Shown here: one piece after another, positions 21,028 through 31,029 of the stretch
How the letters are laid out: every line of letters starts with the position of its first letter
How positions within the stretch are numbered: position 1 is the first letter of the stretch
Assembly: GCA_900642245.1 (NCBI GenBank)
Contig: CAAAJI010000106.1
Coordinates: 5,066 to 36,198 of the forward strand
Length of the DNA stretch: 31,133 nucleotides
Reading direction: 5' to 3'
DNA from: Fragilaria radians
Taxonomy: Eukaryota > Bacillariophyta > Fragilariophyceae > Fragilariales > Fragilariaceae
Program-made: the position numbers and the translations under genes
The notes under the pieces: generated by a model
What the model was told of the DNA's origin: nothing
Seen by the model: only the letters and a program-made list of their open reading frames with translations
Database searches by the model: none

Positions 21028-22938
21028 ATGAAATTTCGTTTGAGTATACGCTTTGTATTGTTGCTTCTTTATTCTTCATTAAGCAGCCGAATATCTGCGT
21101 TGTACCTTCTACCATTTCGATCTGGAGCTCGGGTGATGTTTGATTTTGTTCCAGGCCATCGATATTTCACGATATCGGCTAGCGCATCTTGGAATGGGGA
21201 TGCATCTTTAGATCCAGAATCTGGGAAAATGCAAAAGAAGCCAAGAAACAATAATCCTGCTTTGGGAGATACCGCGTTCCTAAGGAAAAAAACAGCTCAT
21301 CTTCTTCGAATCACTTCTGGGAGCTATCCAGCAGGCGTTGGTTCAAATGATCAACTGAGTAGAAACATGAAGGTTGATAAGAAAACTTTTAATTGGCTAA
21401 TTGATTCTTGGGCTTTTTCTGGAGAACTTGATGCCTCAGACAAGGCCCACGCCCTACTAACAAGAATGGAAGAGCTTGACTCCTCAAATACCCATGGATC
21501 GATTCGTCCTGATGTTCGTAGCTATACCAAAGTTATAAATGCTATTTCGCGCTCGGGTCGGGCAGATGCTGGAGACATGGCAGAAAAAGTGTTCAGACGA
21601 ATGGAATCCTTATTTCTCTCTGGTAGTAATCCTTTGGCGAAACCGAACACTTTCACCTACACTGCATTGATTGAGGCTCATGCGAACTCCGCAGCTCCTG
21701 GCTCTGCAAATAGAGCTTCTGAATTGTGTGACATAATGGTTCAAAAATGGGAGGACGGAGATGCAGATGTTAGACCTACATCACGGTGTTTCAACGCTGC
21801 CATTAATGCATATGCCAGGAGTGAAGAGCCAGACGCCGCACAGCAGGCAGAAAACCTATTTGAGCAAATGATCGAAGTTTACGAGGCTGGAAATGATGAG
21901 TGTAAGCCAAATGCATTTAACTATAATGCTTTAATCGCTGTGTTTGCAAATAGCGGGGAAGACGGTCATGCACAGACAGCCGAAGAATTTCTGCGTCGGA
22001 TGGAGGCGCAGTATATTGCCGGGGACGATGATGTAAAGCCAACAACTGTTACTTTCAATACCGTCATCGACGCCTATGCAAAAAGTGGCGATGAATGCGC
22101 TGCGGAACGAGCAGAAGATTTACTGCGTCATATGGATGAATTAAACGAGAGGGGTGAAAATACTGATGCAAAACCCAATGTCAGAAGCTTCAATACCGTA
22201 ATAAATGCTTATGCAAAGAGCGGACGCTCTGATGCTGCTATGAAAGCTGAAGCAGTTCTTGATCTAATGGAGCAGTTATACGAAGGGGGGAACGCTGACG
22301 TTAGGCCTGATGTTCACAGTTTCTGTACCGTTATTAACGGTAAGTTTTCATGACGGAAAAATTTTATTTACAATATCCTCTTTTCACCGTTTTCCGCAGC
22401 TTGGGCAAGGAGCCAAGGAGTGGGAAAAGCAGAACGTGCTCAAAACCTTTTTCGTGAAATGAAAAAATTGTATCAAGCAGGGAATGAGCATCTTCGACCA
22501 AATGTTGTGGCGTACAATGCTGTAATGAATGCTTGCGCATTTACTAATGGAGATGTTCATGAAAGTAACAGAGCTGTGGAAATCGCTCATTCAGTACTAA
22601 AGGATTTAGAGCAGTCAGAATTTGGAAGTCCAGATCAAGTAACTTATGGAACATTTTTAAAAGTGTGTGCAAATCAAATGGCTGATTGCGATTCTCGTGA
22701 CAAGGTCATCGAAATGCTATTCAAGAAATGTTGTCGTGATGGACAAGTGGGAAGTATGGTGTTACAGCAGCTGAAAAGCGTTGCCAAGAGTGAACATTTT
22801 TTTCGACTGACAGGAAAGACAAATCTGGATGTTAAAGTCGATGACTTGCCAAACGAGTGGTGTCGAAATGCTATCGAAAGCAGAACCCCACGTCGCATTC
22901 GACGATACAATAGAGCTGGAGCCAACAGATCAAAATGA
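21028..22938 (+). CDS. PPR protein with ten 44-residue repeats, possibly plastid-targeted
   Basis: Two exons, 21028-22339 and 22400-22938, joined across a 60-bp intron, give 616 residues. The splice restores VIN-AWARSQG, the expected helix of a PPR repeat, and keeps the frame to the TGA at 22936-22938. Ten repeats start near residues 118, 162, 207, 251, 295, 339, 384, 428, 472 and 516. Each has the form xVxSFNTVINAYAKSG...AEDLLRRM..., with 44-45 residue spacing instead of the classic 35. PPR proteins bind organelle RNA in a sequence-specific way for processing, stability or translation. The N-terminus (RFVLLLLYSSLSSRISALYLLP) looks like a signal peptide, and the basic, Ser-rich part after it could be a transit peptide. 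A diatom plastid presequence would fit, although the +1 residue would be Leu and not the preferred Phe. The C-terminus is basic (RRIRRYNR). No DYW or SMR domain is seen. Confidence 0.9.
22340..22399 (+). other. 60-bp spliceosomal intron in the PPR gene
   Basis: Donor G|GTAAGTTTTC and acceptor TTTTCCGCAG|CTTGG. Unspliced, the frame stops at a TGA only 12 bases after the donor. Splicing forms an Ala codon (G+CT) and restores a repeat. The size is short, as is common in diatoms. Confidence 0.93.
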
Positions 22939-23081
22939 GTAGCTACTTAAAAATACTAGTCCATTCTCTAGAATGATATAAATGAAGTGAATATAAATTT
23001 TACAAGATAGTAATTGCTACAGACTTTGACCATAAATTACCAAAGGTAATGAACTGAGCTTACATTGATGACTATACTGGT

Positions 23082-24968
23082 TTAATTCGATGGAGCACTT
23101 TCATGAAATCGAACTCCAGGAACTATTTTGATATCCCCATAACTTTGATCTTGCTCAAGCTCAATAAAATCCCAGGTTTTGAGCTGCAGAAGTTCGAAGA
23201 ATACGCTTGCTGCAGTGCGACGAGAACAACCCACGCTTAATATGTCAAAACTCACCTCCCCAAGCCGCGGCTTTGATTCCTCTATACCTTCGTTATTTTG
23301 GCCCATTTGATTTTTCAGAACTGAAAAAACCTTGACTGTATGCTTATGCCACTTTGAATCACTTGAGACAGCTTCAGTTCCCGCCCCTTGGCGCGGGTTG
23401 ACTTCAAGATCGTCTTCAAAATCGTTGACCAAACCCAATTCGAGCCTCGACCCTTGGAGACTCTCAATGTCTTTCTCATTATCAACGACAGCATTCTCAT
23501 TCTCTTCATCGAAATGGACGGGTATATCTTCCATATCAGGGTCCATTGACGGAATGTAAGTGTCCTGGTCTATCACATATTCTTCTTCGTTCATCAAAGA
23601 TGAACGCCCTTCTTCATGCTCACTGTCTCGAGCACGCCGGCCGATCTCCACATCCTCGATTTCCTGCATCGTTACTTGCTTTACCTCCCCTGGTTGGAAT
23701 GCTTCTCCTCGAAGCGAAAATTTCTTTGGAAGACCACGAGCCTCCCTAGTATTTCTTGTCCATAGGTCCAAGAGGTCTGATGCCAAGACACCAACATTAG
23801 CCAATTGCGGTCTTAGCATTAGTTCATCCAAAGGTATTTGATTACGAGGATCTCTGATTTTCCGCAGGTCACTATCAGCTGCAACAAAATCAGCGGGATG
23901 GACTCGACCCTCCAACACAATATCAGAAGTGTCATCGAGCATCGCCTTGATGTATTCCCCTGATAACTGTGTGTTGTCGTTATCGATGACAATTTTTCGA
24001 CGCTTTTTCATTCTTTTTGGTCCGTCTGACTTTTTTTTCCGTTTCTGCTGGTCGATATCAGCATTATCCGGAGAAACAGGTATTCGACCCATGGATTCAT
24101 CCATCCCAAACTTCGAATTTGGGGATTCTAATTCTAGTGTCAGTTCCGAACCTTGCGCTGATTTCGCCAATTTTGATTCATCTTCAAATGGCATACTGTC
24201 CAAAATTTCATCGTTTACATGGCGAAGTTCGTCGTTGAATTGATTTCCTGTTAAATCAGATTCATTTAGCACTGAAATGCGTCGAGTATCTGAAGTAGCG
24301 ATACTTTCATCGGCTCTGCGGACAAGTTCAACTTCTGATGATGGAGAATTTCTGCCATCAAATGTACCTTCATCGACGACATTCCCTTCATCGTCGGGGT
24401 CAAAGGCTGTCCATTGCTCCTCTTGCTCTTCTTTATTTTCTTCGAAGGTTTGTGAAAGATTCATCGCTCGTCTAGCTTCGGTGTCTATTGGCTGTGATTC
24501 TTCTTGCTCCCCTGCTAACGCCCATTCCTCTGGTGCTAGATTTTGTAGTGCATGTAAATCAAAAGGAATTGCAAAAGGTTGTGGATCGTCAAGCAAATAG
24601 GATTCAGTTACCTCCCCGAAATTGGAAATGTTAAGATTATCTGTTTTGGTGAAGTCCAGATCTACAACAACTTCCTTTATTTGACCACTGTTATTCGAAA
24701 AAGCCATTTTGATTTTCACCATTGCTTCATGGCAATCGTGCATTAAGTACTTGACCTTTCTGGAATAGATGCGGACAACCCCAAGCAACAAATGCCCTGA
24801 GACACGTAACGCCAAGGGTACAGATGGATTTACAATCGAGTCCACCGACAATGCAATATCCGTGGAAAAAATTTGTGGCCTTCCCAATTTCTTATCGCCC
24901 CAATGAGCGGCCAACCAAACCTTTCCCAAAGGTCCTTTCTTAGCCAATATGATTTGAGAGTAGAACAT
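23082..24968 (-). CDS. RAD21: Cohesin alpha-kleisin, RAD21/SCC1 type
   Basis: 628 residues, one exon. Residues 1-105 are the Rad21/Rec8 N-terminal domain (MFYSQIILAKKGPLGKVWLA, YSRKVKYLMHDC), which binds the SMC3 neck. Residues about 565-622 form the C-terminal winged helix (ILSVGCSRRTAASVFFELL, IELEQDQSYGDI), which binds the SMC1 head. In between lies an acidic, disordered linker with a basic nuclear signal (309-325: KRKKK, KRMKKRRK) and the conserved LSGEYIKAMLDDTSDI block (335-350) of the Scc3/SA-binding region. Two separase-like sites are visible: SEVELVRR (R217) and DVEIGRR (R444). The protein closes the cohesin ring around sister DNAs and is cut at anaphase. RAD21 is preferred over meiotic REC8 by overall fit, but REC8 cannot be excluded. 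It is convergent with the PPR gene, 143 bp apart. Confidence 0.92.
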   Translation of the reverse strand: MFYSQIILAKKGPLGKVWLAAHWGDKKLGRPQIFSTDIALSVDSIVNPSVPLALRVSGHLLLGVVRIYSRKVKYLMHDCHEAMVKIKMAFSNNSGQIKEVVVDLDFTKTDNLNISNFGEVTESYLLDDPQPFAIPFDLHALQNLAPEEWALAGEQEESQPIDTEARRAMNLSQTFEENKEEQEEQWTAFDPDDEGNVVDEGTFDGRNSPSSEVELVRRADESIATSDTRRISVLNESDLTGNQFNDELRHVNDEILDSMPFEDESKLAKSAQGSELTLELESPNSKFGMDESMGRIPVSPDNADIDQQKRKKKSDGPKRMKKRRKIVIDNDNTQLSGEYIKAMLDDTSDIVLEGRVHPADFVAADSDLRKIRDPRNQIPLDELMLRPQLANVGVLASDLLDLWTRNTREARGLPKKFSLRGEAFQPGEVKQVTMQEIEDVEIGRRARDSEHEEGRSSLMNEEEYVIDQDTYIPSMDPDMEDIPVHFDEENENAVVDNEKDIESLQGSRLELGLVNDFEDDLEVNPRQGAGTEAVSSDSKWHKHTVKVFSVLKNQMGQNNEGIEESKPRLGEVSFDILSVGCSRRTAASVFFELLQLKTWDFIELEQDQSYGDIKIVPGVRFHESAPSN

Positions 24969-27900
24969 TGCTTCTCAATGATATAAATGATTTGAAAAGG
25001 TAGGATGTAATATTTGACTTTATCACTCAGTCACAGTTCTGGAAAGGGTAAGAATCAATGTAACTGTATACGTGTTGCTTGCTACCTTCTGGTCGAAATA
25101 AGAAGTTTTCGAAAGTCTTTAACAAATTTACCACTCAATAAACGATTCAGAATGATTTCCTTGTGAAGTGATCTTTGACGACTTGAAATAAATCGAAGCA
25201 GAATGAAAATGGCGATCTTGGAATGTGCAGAAATAGTGTGTTGCGAGTAGATTTTACTCACATTTACGAAACCTGATCTGGATTGGCGCGCAAAACAGCA
25301 ATTAACTTCGGTAACCTTTACAGAGTTTCTTTCATCGTTAATACTTTCTCTTGACACAGATTTCTTTTCAAAATAAATTTGTTGATGAGACTTTTTCTAG
25401 TTAATATCAACAAATGATAAGGCGGCTCTTATGGGTTAGGGATCATATTCTGATACCACTTTATTTACAACTTGAATTGTTCATTTTCCGTCATTTCATG
25501 ATCACATCTTGTCCTTAGGGGTTAAGCGTATAAAAAATATGACATAAAAACCATTTGGCTATCTGTTCACAAGCTAGAAGAAAATGCAGCAAAATTAATC
25601 AAAGAGATAAATCCATCTATTTCTGTGTTGAACTATAGAAAACAGTTTACTAAAGACATCAATTAAGGTTATGAGCATCAAACAGTCATGAATTAATCAA
25701 TCGTCTATGAGATGTGAATATTTCCGTTACGGGAGACATCCAATAAGACTGCTTAAATGTAGATTAGTAAAGGGAATAAGGATATTCTATTATGAATGGC
25801 TCAATTTAGTAAGTTACACCATTTTCCTGATTTGTTTACTATTTCTCTCCCTAATTCCAAATAAAACATGAAACAACCGTCATACTACAAGATAATGTCT
25901 AAATCAGATTTATACAATGTGGCATAATCATATCAAAGATCCCTGTGACATGCCGTTTTGAGCATTCAGCTAAATATCAACATTTATTTGGTTTTTGAAG
26001 AAGCAACGGAGACGATACATTATAAACGGGAGTACAAGACAGAATCAGTAACTTGCAGTTTTATTGGGTGAAGAAACCTAACTTCCGTGAGTTCTATGAC
26101 AACAATCCATTTAATTATGACTGTCTAGAGCAGTGGATCACGTGCTTGATGTCATACTGGGAGACTGAACATCTTTTGCTCTTCAAGGAAAAAAGTAAAA
26201 GAGGTTTTACCTTTTTCAAAAAGATTCTCCATCAACTGACAATAACTGTAGTGATTTCAGCATTCCCTGAATTCCGTAATCTATGCCATTTAGAACTTAA
26301 ATCTCACTAATTATGCTGAATTATATCTTTAGTAGTTTTTCAGCAATAAAGTATCTTTATACAAATACTTAAGATTAATGCCGTCGTAAGCAGGACCGTA
26401 GATCTAGGTCAATATCATTCTGGACGTTATTCCAACGTTTTTACAATGATTTGATAATTTCAAATCTGCTTTTGATTGTTTTGTGCTGATGCATATTTTG
26501 CCTCTAGAATTTGTGGGGTATGATGGGTAATTCTACCAAATTTTGGGCTCATTTGCTTCTAAAAAATCTTAAGCAGGGTCTTGCAATTCAATATAACTAC
26601 TAACTTCCATGGAAATGGTGTCAGCCTCCAAGGTATCAGCTCAATATTTAAAGTTGATATTAATTCCAAATCTATTGGTGAAACCCCATCATATCAGATG
26701 ACCGGGTCATCTGTTTTCTATTCAGAATATTAGAAGATAGCCTTTTATGAATATGGGAAACACAGGGAATTAAACTAGAAAAACATTAATTCAAGAAGAT
26801 GTCATTTTGTACCAACATTCGGAGACAGCCGTTGTTGCAACAAATATAGATGATGGAGATATCAGCTATTTTTGCACATCGAAAACAACAAGAACTGAAA
26901 GAGCAATGGCTGTTGTTTTTTTAACAAATTTTAGATTATTCGAATCAAAGATCTCTAGAATTTAGATGATGATAAATCACATGTGTTTCATGAAGTGTAA
27001 CATGATTTAAATATTTCATTCTAAATAAAATAAGTCAAAAGATATGTTGACTGAACAAAATAATCTGGATATAATGATTCATCCTAAATAATAGGCTGAT
27101 CTAAAATGAAAATTACAATAGCAAAACATTAGTCAGTCAAGACTCCACTCTTGTATGATTAGGAAAACAAGAGTATTTGTTTATAATTTTCTGAAATAGA
27201 TCTTCACAGAGCAGTATCTACGAAAAATCCTATTGGATAGCTTTTTGTGATCAAATTTTGGGAGTGTAAGTGTTTCTCGTCACGCCTGAATGTTCTTGAG
27301 CTGCTCGGTAAAGAGAACATCACAGATGACACGGTTGGAAATGAGGCCACTAATTTGGCAAGCCTTCATGGACTAGTCAGATAGCAAAATTTGACCAGTT
27401 GCAATTTAAATAGATTTAAGTCAGTCTAGATGCCAATATTTTCACTTGCCAATGACAGTTACGGAGTACAATGTAACTGGGGCTCGTTAGTATAGCACGT
27501 TAAAATACTTGAAAATTATGTAGTGTGGAAAGTAGCATACATGAGTCATAATGTATTGAATCAATAATCTATATACGTCAGATTTATTAGTTAATGTTGC
27601 TAACACAAGTTGATGAAAGATGCTTGCTTTGATCATCTTATTTTCTTGAGGGCTGGGCAGTAGTCATTTTTTTGTCCTTATAAAGTTGGAAATACATTTT
27701 AATTGGAAGTGCTCAAGTTTAATATTTAGTACTTGAATAGCAATTATCAATAGGAGTACATTTGATTACTTCATACTTCTTCTAAAAAATGAAAAAAGTT
27801 AACGACAAACACAGATGTTCATAGCTACCCTTGTGTCCTCCACAGGTTTATAATCTATATGTAGCTATTGAAGGAAAATACTCAAAAATCTGTAGATAAG

Positions 27901-28286
27901 TGCTACGTAATGTACAGCCAGAATCAAGACAGGATGTTAACAAGCGGTTGCTCAAATTTGGTGTTGGTATTGGGTAACGTTTACACGATTGTCAACAATT
28001 TTCTATTCAATTGCAAGCTTTTGTGATTGCATAATCTCTACATCGCTCACGGTAGCTTATAAAAGTGAAAGGAGTTTCTCTTGATCTTGTAAATGGTAAA
28101 TTATCTAACGCCATTCGGACATAGACTATTTGCTTATGTCCGATTCCAGATATTCATTTTCAAGAATCTCATCAATGCTTAACTTGGGTTGTGCCATCCT
28201 TTTTGGAACGAAAAATCTCTTTCGTTCAACTTCTAATTGTGAATCATCCACCTGCTTGTGACTTTTTCTGGTCGTAAACCCAACAG
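24969..28286. other. Long intergenic region with old repeats
   Basis: Contains the upstream region of the kleisin gene and, at 26769-27150, a diverged dispersed repeat. A minus-strand TGGTATCAGA (25449-25458) resembles a Copia primer-binding site. Frames of 91 codons (25082-25357, minus, GTG start) and 85 codons (26053-26310, plus, TTG start) have no ATG start or domain, so they are not called genes. Nothing else is recognised. Confidence 0.45.
26769..27150 (+). repeat. Diverged dispersed repeat F, copy 3
   Basis: 26769-27046 matches 15250-15530, and 27062-27150 resembles 6895-6955 (GCTGATCTAAAA, TTAGTCAGTCAAGA). The family therefore extends further than the copy at 15250 shows. No coding sense was found. 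Confidence 0.7.
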
Positions 28287-30083
28287 TTAATCCCCATCGT
28301 CAATTAACTTCAAAAGCTTTGCCTCATCAAACAACCTATGTGACAACATCCACTCCAAAATTTCCACTGGATCGCTAATGCGGCCAATCCCCTCTCCGAA
28401 CGAATCTTTTGTATCGAACTGCAATACATTTTTTTTATCAGACGATGGAAAGTAGTAAACAGCAGGGACATAAATTGGATTGAGATCAAGCTCTGTAATT
28501 TCATTTTCAGAAACATCAATTTGCATCACATCGAGTAAACAATCCCATCTGGCGGATTGAACCATCCTTGCAAGTTCATTCCATATAGTCGTAAATCGTT
28601 TGCAGTGACCACATGTTGGTGAATGAAGATAAAGAAGCGTATGCATATCGATTCGCTTTAATATCGCATCGTTAAAGTGCTTCCCAGTAATAATTTCTAC
28701 ACCATGTAGATTCTTCTGAAGTGGCTTTGACGAGCTTTTTCGGTCTGGTATGAGCTGATTGTTCCAGAACGTTTCAAAAAACGAGAAAATAGTTGTATTT
28801 TCTCTCTTGATTTCGCTAGCTTCCAAATAATAACGTCTAATTTGGTCTTGTCTTTGGTCTGTGATCATCAAGACAGGAAGAAGATCAGGAACCTTGCTTC
28901 CAAGACTTAATTTAGCATCTAGTGGTGTCCAAATATCGATACCAAAGTAAGTCAGAACACGAGTTTCTGTATCAGGAATAACCAAACAAACCAAGTCGTC
29001 ATCATTTCTCCTTCTTGCTTCTTTACATGATTTACGAAAGGATCGTACAGCTAAACGAGAGCCATGGTCATGTCCGAGCTTAACGAACAGAATTGCATGA
29101 ACCTTCCTCCAGGATGGGAAGGCAATAGGCGCTATGCTGGTACGATCAAAAAAGAGGACATTAGGAGTTGAAGCTATTACGATGTATTCTGATAAAGTCG
29201 ATGATGCGCCAACTTTATGTGGAATACCAAGATTCCATGTTAAAGGATTGACTCTTATCGACCATATAGAACCTTCACTGTCGAATGTCGAACAGTTTTT
29301 TATGCTCAGTAGCGCTATATTGCGTTGTGATGCCACGCCCAAAGATGCCTCTAGAAATGGCTTGGAAGGAAGAGCATTGCATTCGATCAAGAGCATGAAG
29401 TCGTCCGATTCGCCATCTTCACTAGACATCAGCCATGAAATGGCGTTATTTTCACTTTCAGTATACTCAGGATTTAATGCAGGTGTAATGTGATGAAATA
29501 TACCTGAGCCATGCTGCAAAATAAACTTCTGGAGGCTTAAGAAATCGTCAAGTCGCCAAACTGATTCAAAATGATATCGATACCAATAATGTAAGATCGT
29601 GTCAACAATATCGTTTGCACTGTCCATTAATCCCAGATAATCCATAATCGCTATTGTATCATTAAATTGGCGAAAGAAAAGTAGCGATGGGTATGAGGTG
29701 ATCCCTAGTGATTGCATCCAAGATGAGTCGACTTGACTACCTTCTAATTTTCCTATTGTAGGTAGAGTAACAGATTCATTCCAATTGAAAGTATCTGATT
29801 TTCGAAAGTAATTCGAGAGAATCTCCATGGAATCCTCTAACTTTAGCAACAGTTGTGAACTGAAAGGGCAAACAGAGGAGTAAATTACCAGTAGCAACAG
29901 TCGGTTCTCTTTTTCATGGAGGTATCCACCTATGTGCTCTAAGTCTCGTAAGGGAAACAATCGGTTTACATTCAATGCTTCTTCGCTTTCATCTGGTACG
30001 AGTGCATTCATCATGAGAGAAACCACACTACTGCATTTTAAAAGAATCAAAAGAATGCCACTAACAAAGCGATATGATAGCAT
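28287..30083 (-). CDS. PDI-like protein, degenerate first and active last thioredoxin domain
   Basis: 598 residues, one exon. An N-terminal hydrophobic stretch (ILLILLKCSSVVSLMMNA) looks like a signal peptide cut near residue 22. Residues about 45-170 form a thioredoxin-like domain whose active site is VCPFSS (one Cys, C72), with a likely cis-Pro at YPSLLFF (P132). The middle (about 225-455) fits two b-type domains; LPVLMITDQRQDQIRRYY and FWNNQLIPDRKSS match the b' ending of PDIs. The last domain (about 460-585) has the active CGHC (491-494, SPTCGHCKRF) and the cis-Pro of VPAVYYFP (P540). Layout a-b-b'-a' is that of protein disulfide isomerases, which make and reshuffle disulfides in the ER. 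There is no KDEL-like tail (it ends DDGD), so retention must differ, or the protein moves on. A TXNDC11-like protein is an alternative. The start at 30083 gives the signal peptide. Confidence 0.83.
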   Translation of the reverse strand: MLSYRFVSGILLILLKCSSVVSLMMNALVPDESEEALNVNRLFPLRDLEHIGGYLHEKENRLLLLVIYSSVCPFSSQLLLKLEDSMEILSNYFRKSDTFNWNESVTLPTIGKLEGSQVDSSWMQSLGITSYPSLLFFRQFNDTIAIMDYLGLMDSANDIVDTILHYWYRYHFESVWRLDDFLSLQKFILQHGSGIFHHITPALNPEYTESENNAISWLMSSEDGESDDFMLLIECNALPSKPFLEASLGVASQRNIALLSIKNCSTFDSEGSIWSIRVNPLTWNLGIPHKVGASSTLSEYIVIASTPNVLFFDRTSIAPIAFPSWRKVHAILFVKLGHDHGSRLAVRSFRKSCKEARRRNDDDLVCLVIPDTETRVLTYFGIDIWTPLDAKLSLGSKVPDLLPVLMITDQRQDQIRRYYLEASEIKRENTTIFSFFETFWNNQLIPDRKSSSKPLQKNLHGVEIITGKHFNDAILKRIDMHTLLYLHSPTCGHCKRFTTIWNELARMVQSARWDCLLDVMQIDVSENEITELDLNPIYVPAVYYFPSSDKKNVLQFDTKDSFGEGIGRISDPVEILEWMLSHRLFDEAKLLKLIDDGD

Positions 30084-30338
30084 GACGACGTTGCTGAGTG
30101 AGACAAGTCACAAAAGAAAACACTGAAAAATTGCCCCCTAACTTCATAAAAATCTCAATATTTTTTTTACCTACTGTTGTAACACGCGTCATGAAGAAGA
30201 AAATAACTATTTAATTTTGGACACTGTTGGATTTAGTGACCAGGAAGGAGATTGCTATGAGCAGTGTGCATGATTTATTTGCAAACACTAGGAATTTCTT
30301 TGTGTTCGATGATTGATATCCGAAGGGGGGGATAGCTT
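30084..30338. other. Upstream region of the PDI-like gene and possible end of a lost Copia copy
   Basis: Holds the PDI-like gene's promoter on the left. The right part (about 30240-30338) has a G run at 30324-30330 just before an LTR start. It also has a weakly Copia-like reading (SVHDLFANTR against NDADIFTKNV), which may be the 3' end of another element. Weak evidence. Confidence 0.35.
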
Positions 30339-30510
30339 TGATAAAGCGTGTGTCAATTTATTCAAGAAGTCCTATGAAACATGTGGATATGTTAAGTGAT
30401 TAAAAGCCAGAAAGTATCGCCAATTAGCGGTGATAACTCAGCGTTAGAATAGCCAGCTGTCTTTAACTTTAATCTAAATTATAATTTATGTGAAGAGGAC
30501 TTTGCAACAC
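30339..30510 (+). repeat. LTR of a third Copia relative, with internal deletion
   Basis: Starts TGATAAAGCGTGTGTCA (compare TGCTAAAGCCTGTGTCA at 7194) and ends GACTTTGCAACAC. It lacks about 40 bp found in the other LTRs between ...AAGTC and GAAACATG, and is more diverged. Confidence 0.85.
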
Positions 30511-30605
30511 GTTTAAATGAAAGGTTCTAGATACCCTCTTCTTTGAGTTAAGTTGTCACCTAATATTTGAATACAATATTCTATTTAGTGAAGCCTAGTT
30601 TGAGA

Positions 30606-31029
30606 ATGAGTGACATCAGCGCTATCAGAGTGTTGAATTTTAGGGGAAGGAAAGAAGAATGGTTGACATGGAGTCAGAAGTTCTTGGCTAAGGCAAGAAG
30701 GTCAGGTATTAAGGATATCCTACTTGGTAGGCTCACAATCTCAAAGACCAATGATGAAATCAATGAGGAAACGGACAAAGGAAAGATAATGACGAAGATC
30801 TTTGATTTGAACAAATAAGCATACACCGAGTTGATTTAATCCATTGATGTAGTGGTAAAGTAGCGTTCAACATGGTGAAAGGATGCAAGAACGATCACAC
30901 TGAAGGGAATGCAGCCATGGCTTGGGAAAGATTGAAGAATGAGTACAAACAAACCTCTGCTCCTTCACTTGTAAAAACAGAGAGATTTTTAGAGAGAGAT
31001 CAAAAACAGAAATGAAGACCCAGATGATT
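30606..31029 (+). pseudogene. Copia gag fragment of the deleted derivative
   Basis: Reads MSDISAIRVLNFRGRKEEWL and continues like the gag at 7474, with a TAA at 30816-30818 (DLNK stop AYTEL, where the other copy has Glu), another stop soon after, and small deletions. The zinc-knuckle part is missing. Not functional as a full Gag. Confidence 0.85.

Noticed and set aside
22310..22353. Natural end of the PPR protein at the TGA at 22351
   Set aside because: The GT-AG intron restores the repeat pattern and frame exactly, so this stop is intronic.
25082..25357. 91-codon basic frame on the minus strand upstream of the kleisin gene
   Set aside because: It begins with GTG, not ATG, has no recognised domain and lies in AT-rich intergenic DNA.
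26053..26310. 85-codon frame on the plus strand
   Set aside because: It begins with TTG and has no recognisable homology.
27475..27550. tRNA-like start (GGGCTCGTTAGTATAGC)
   Set aside because: No anticodon arm or B-box (GGTTCGAATCC type) follows, so it is not a tRNA gene.
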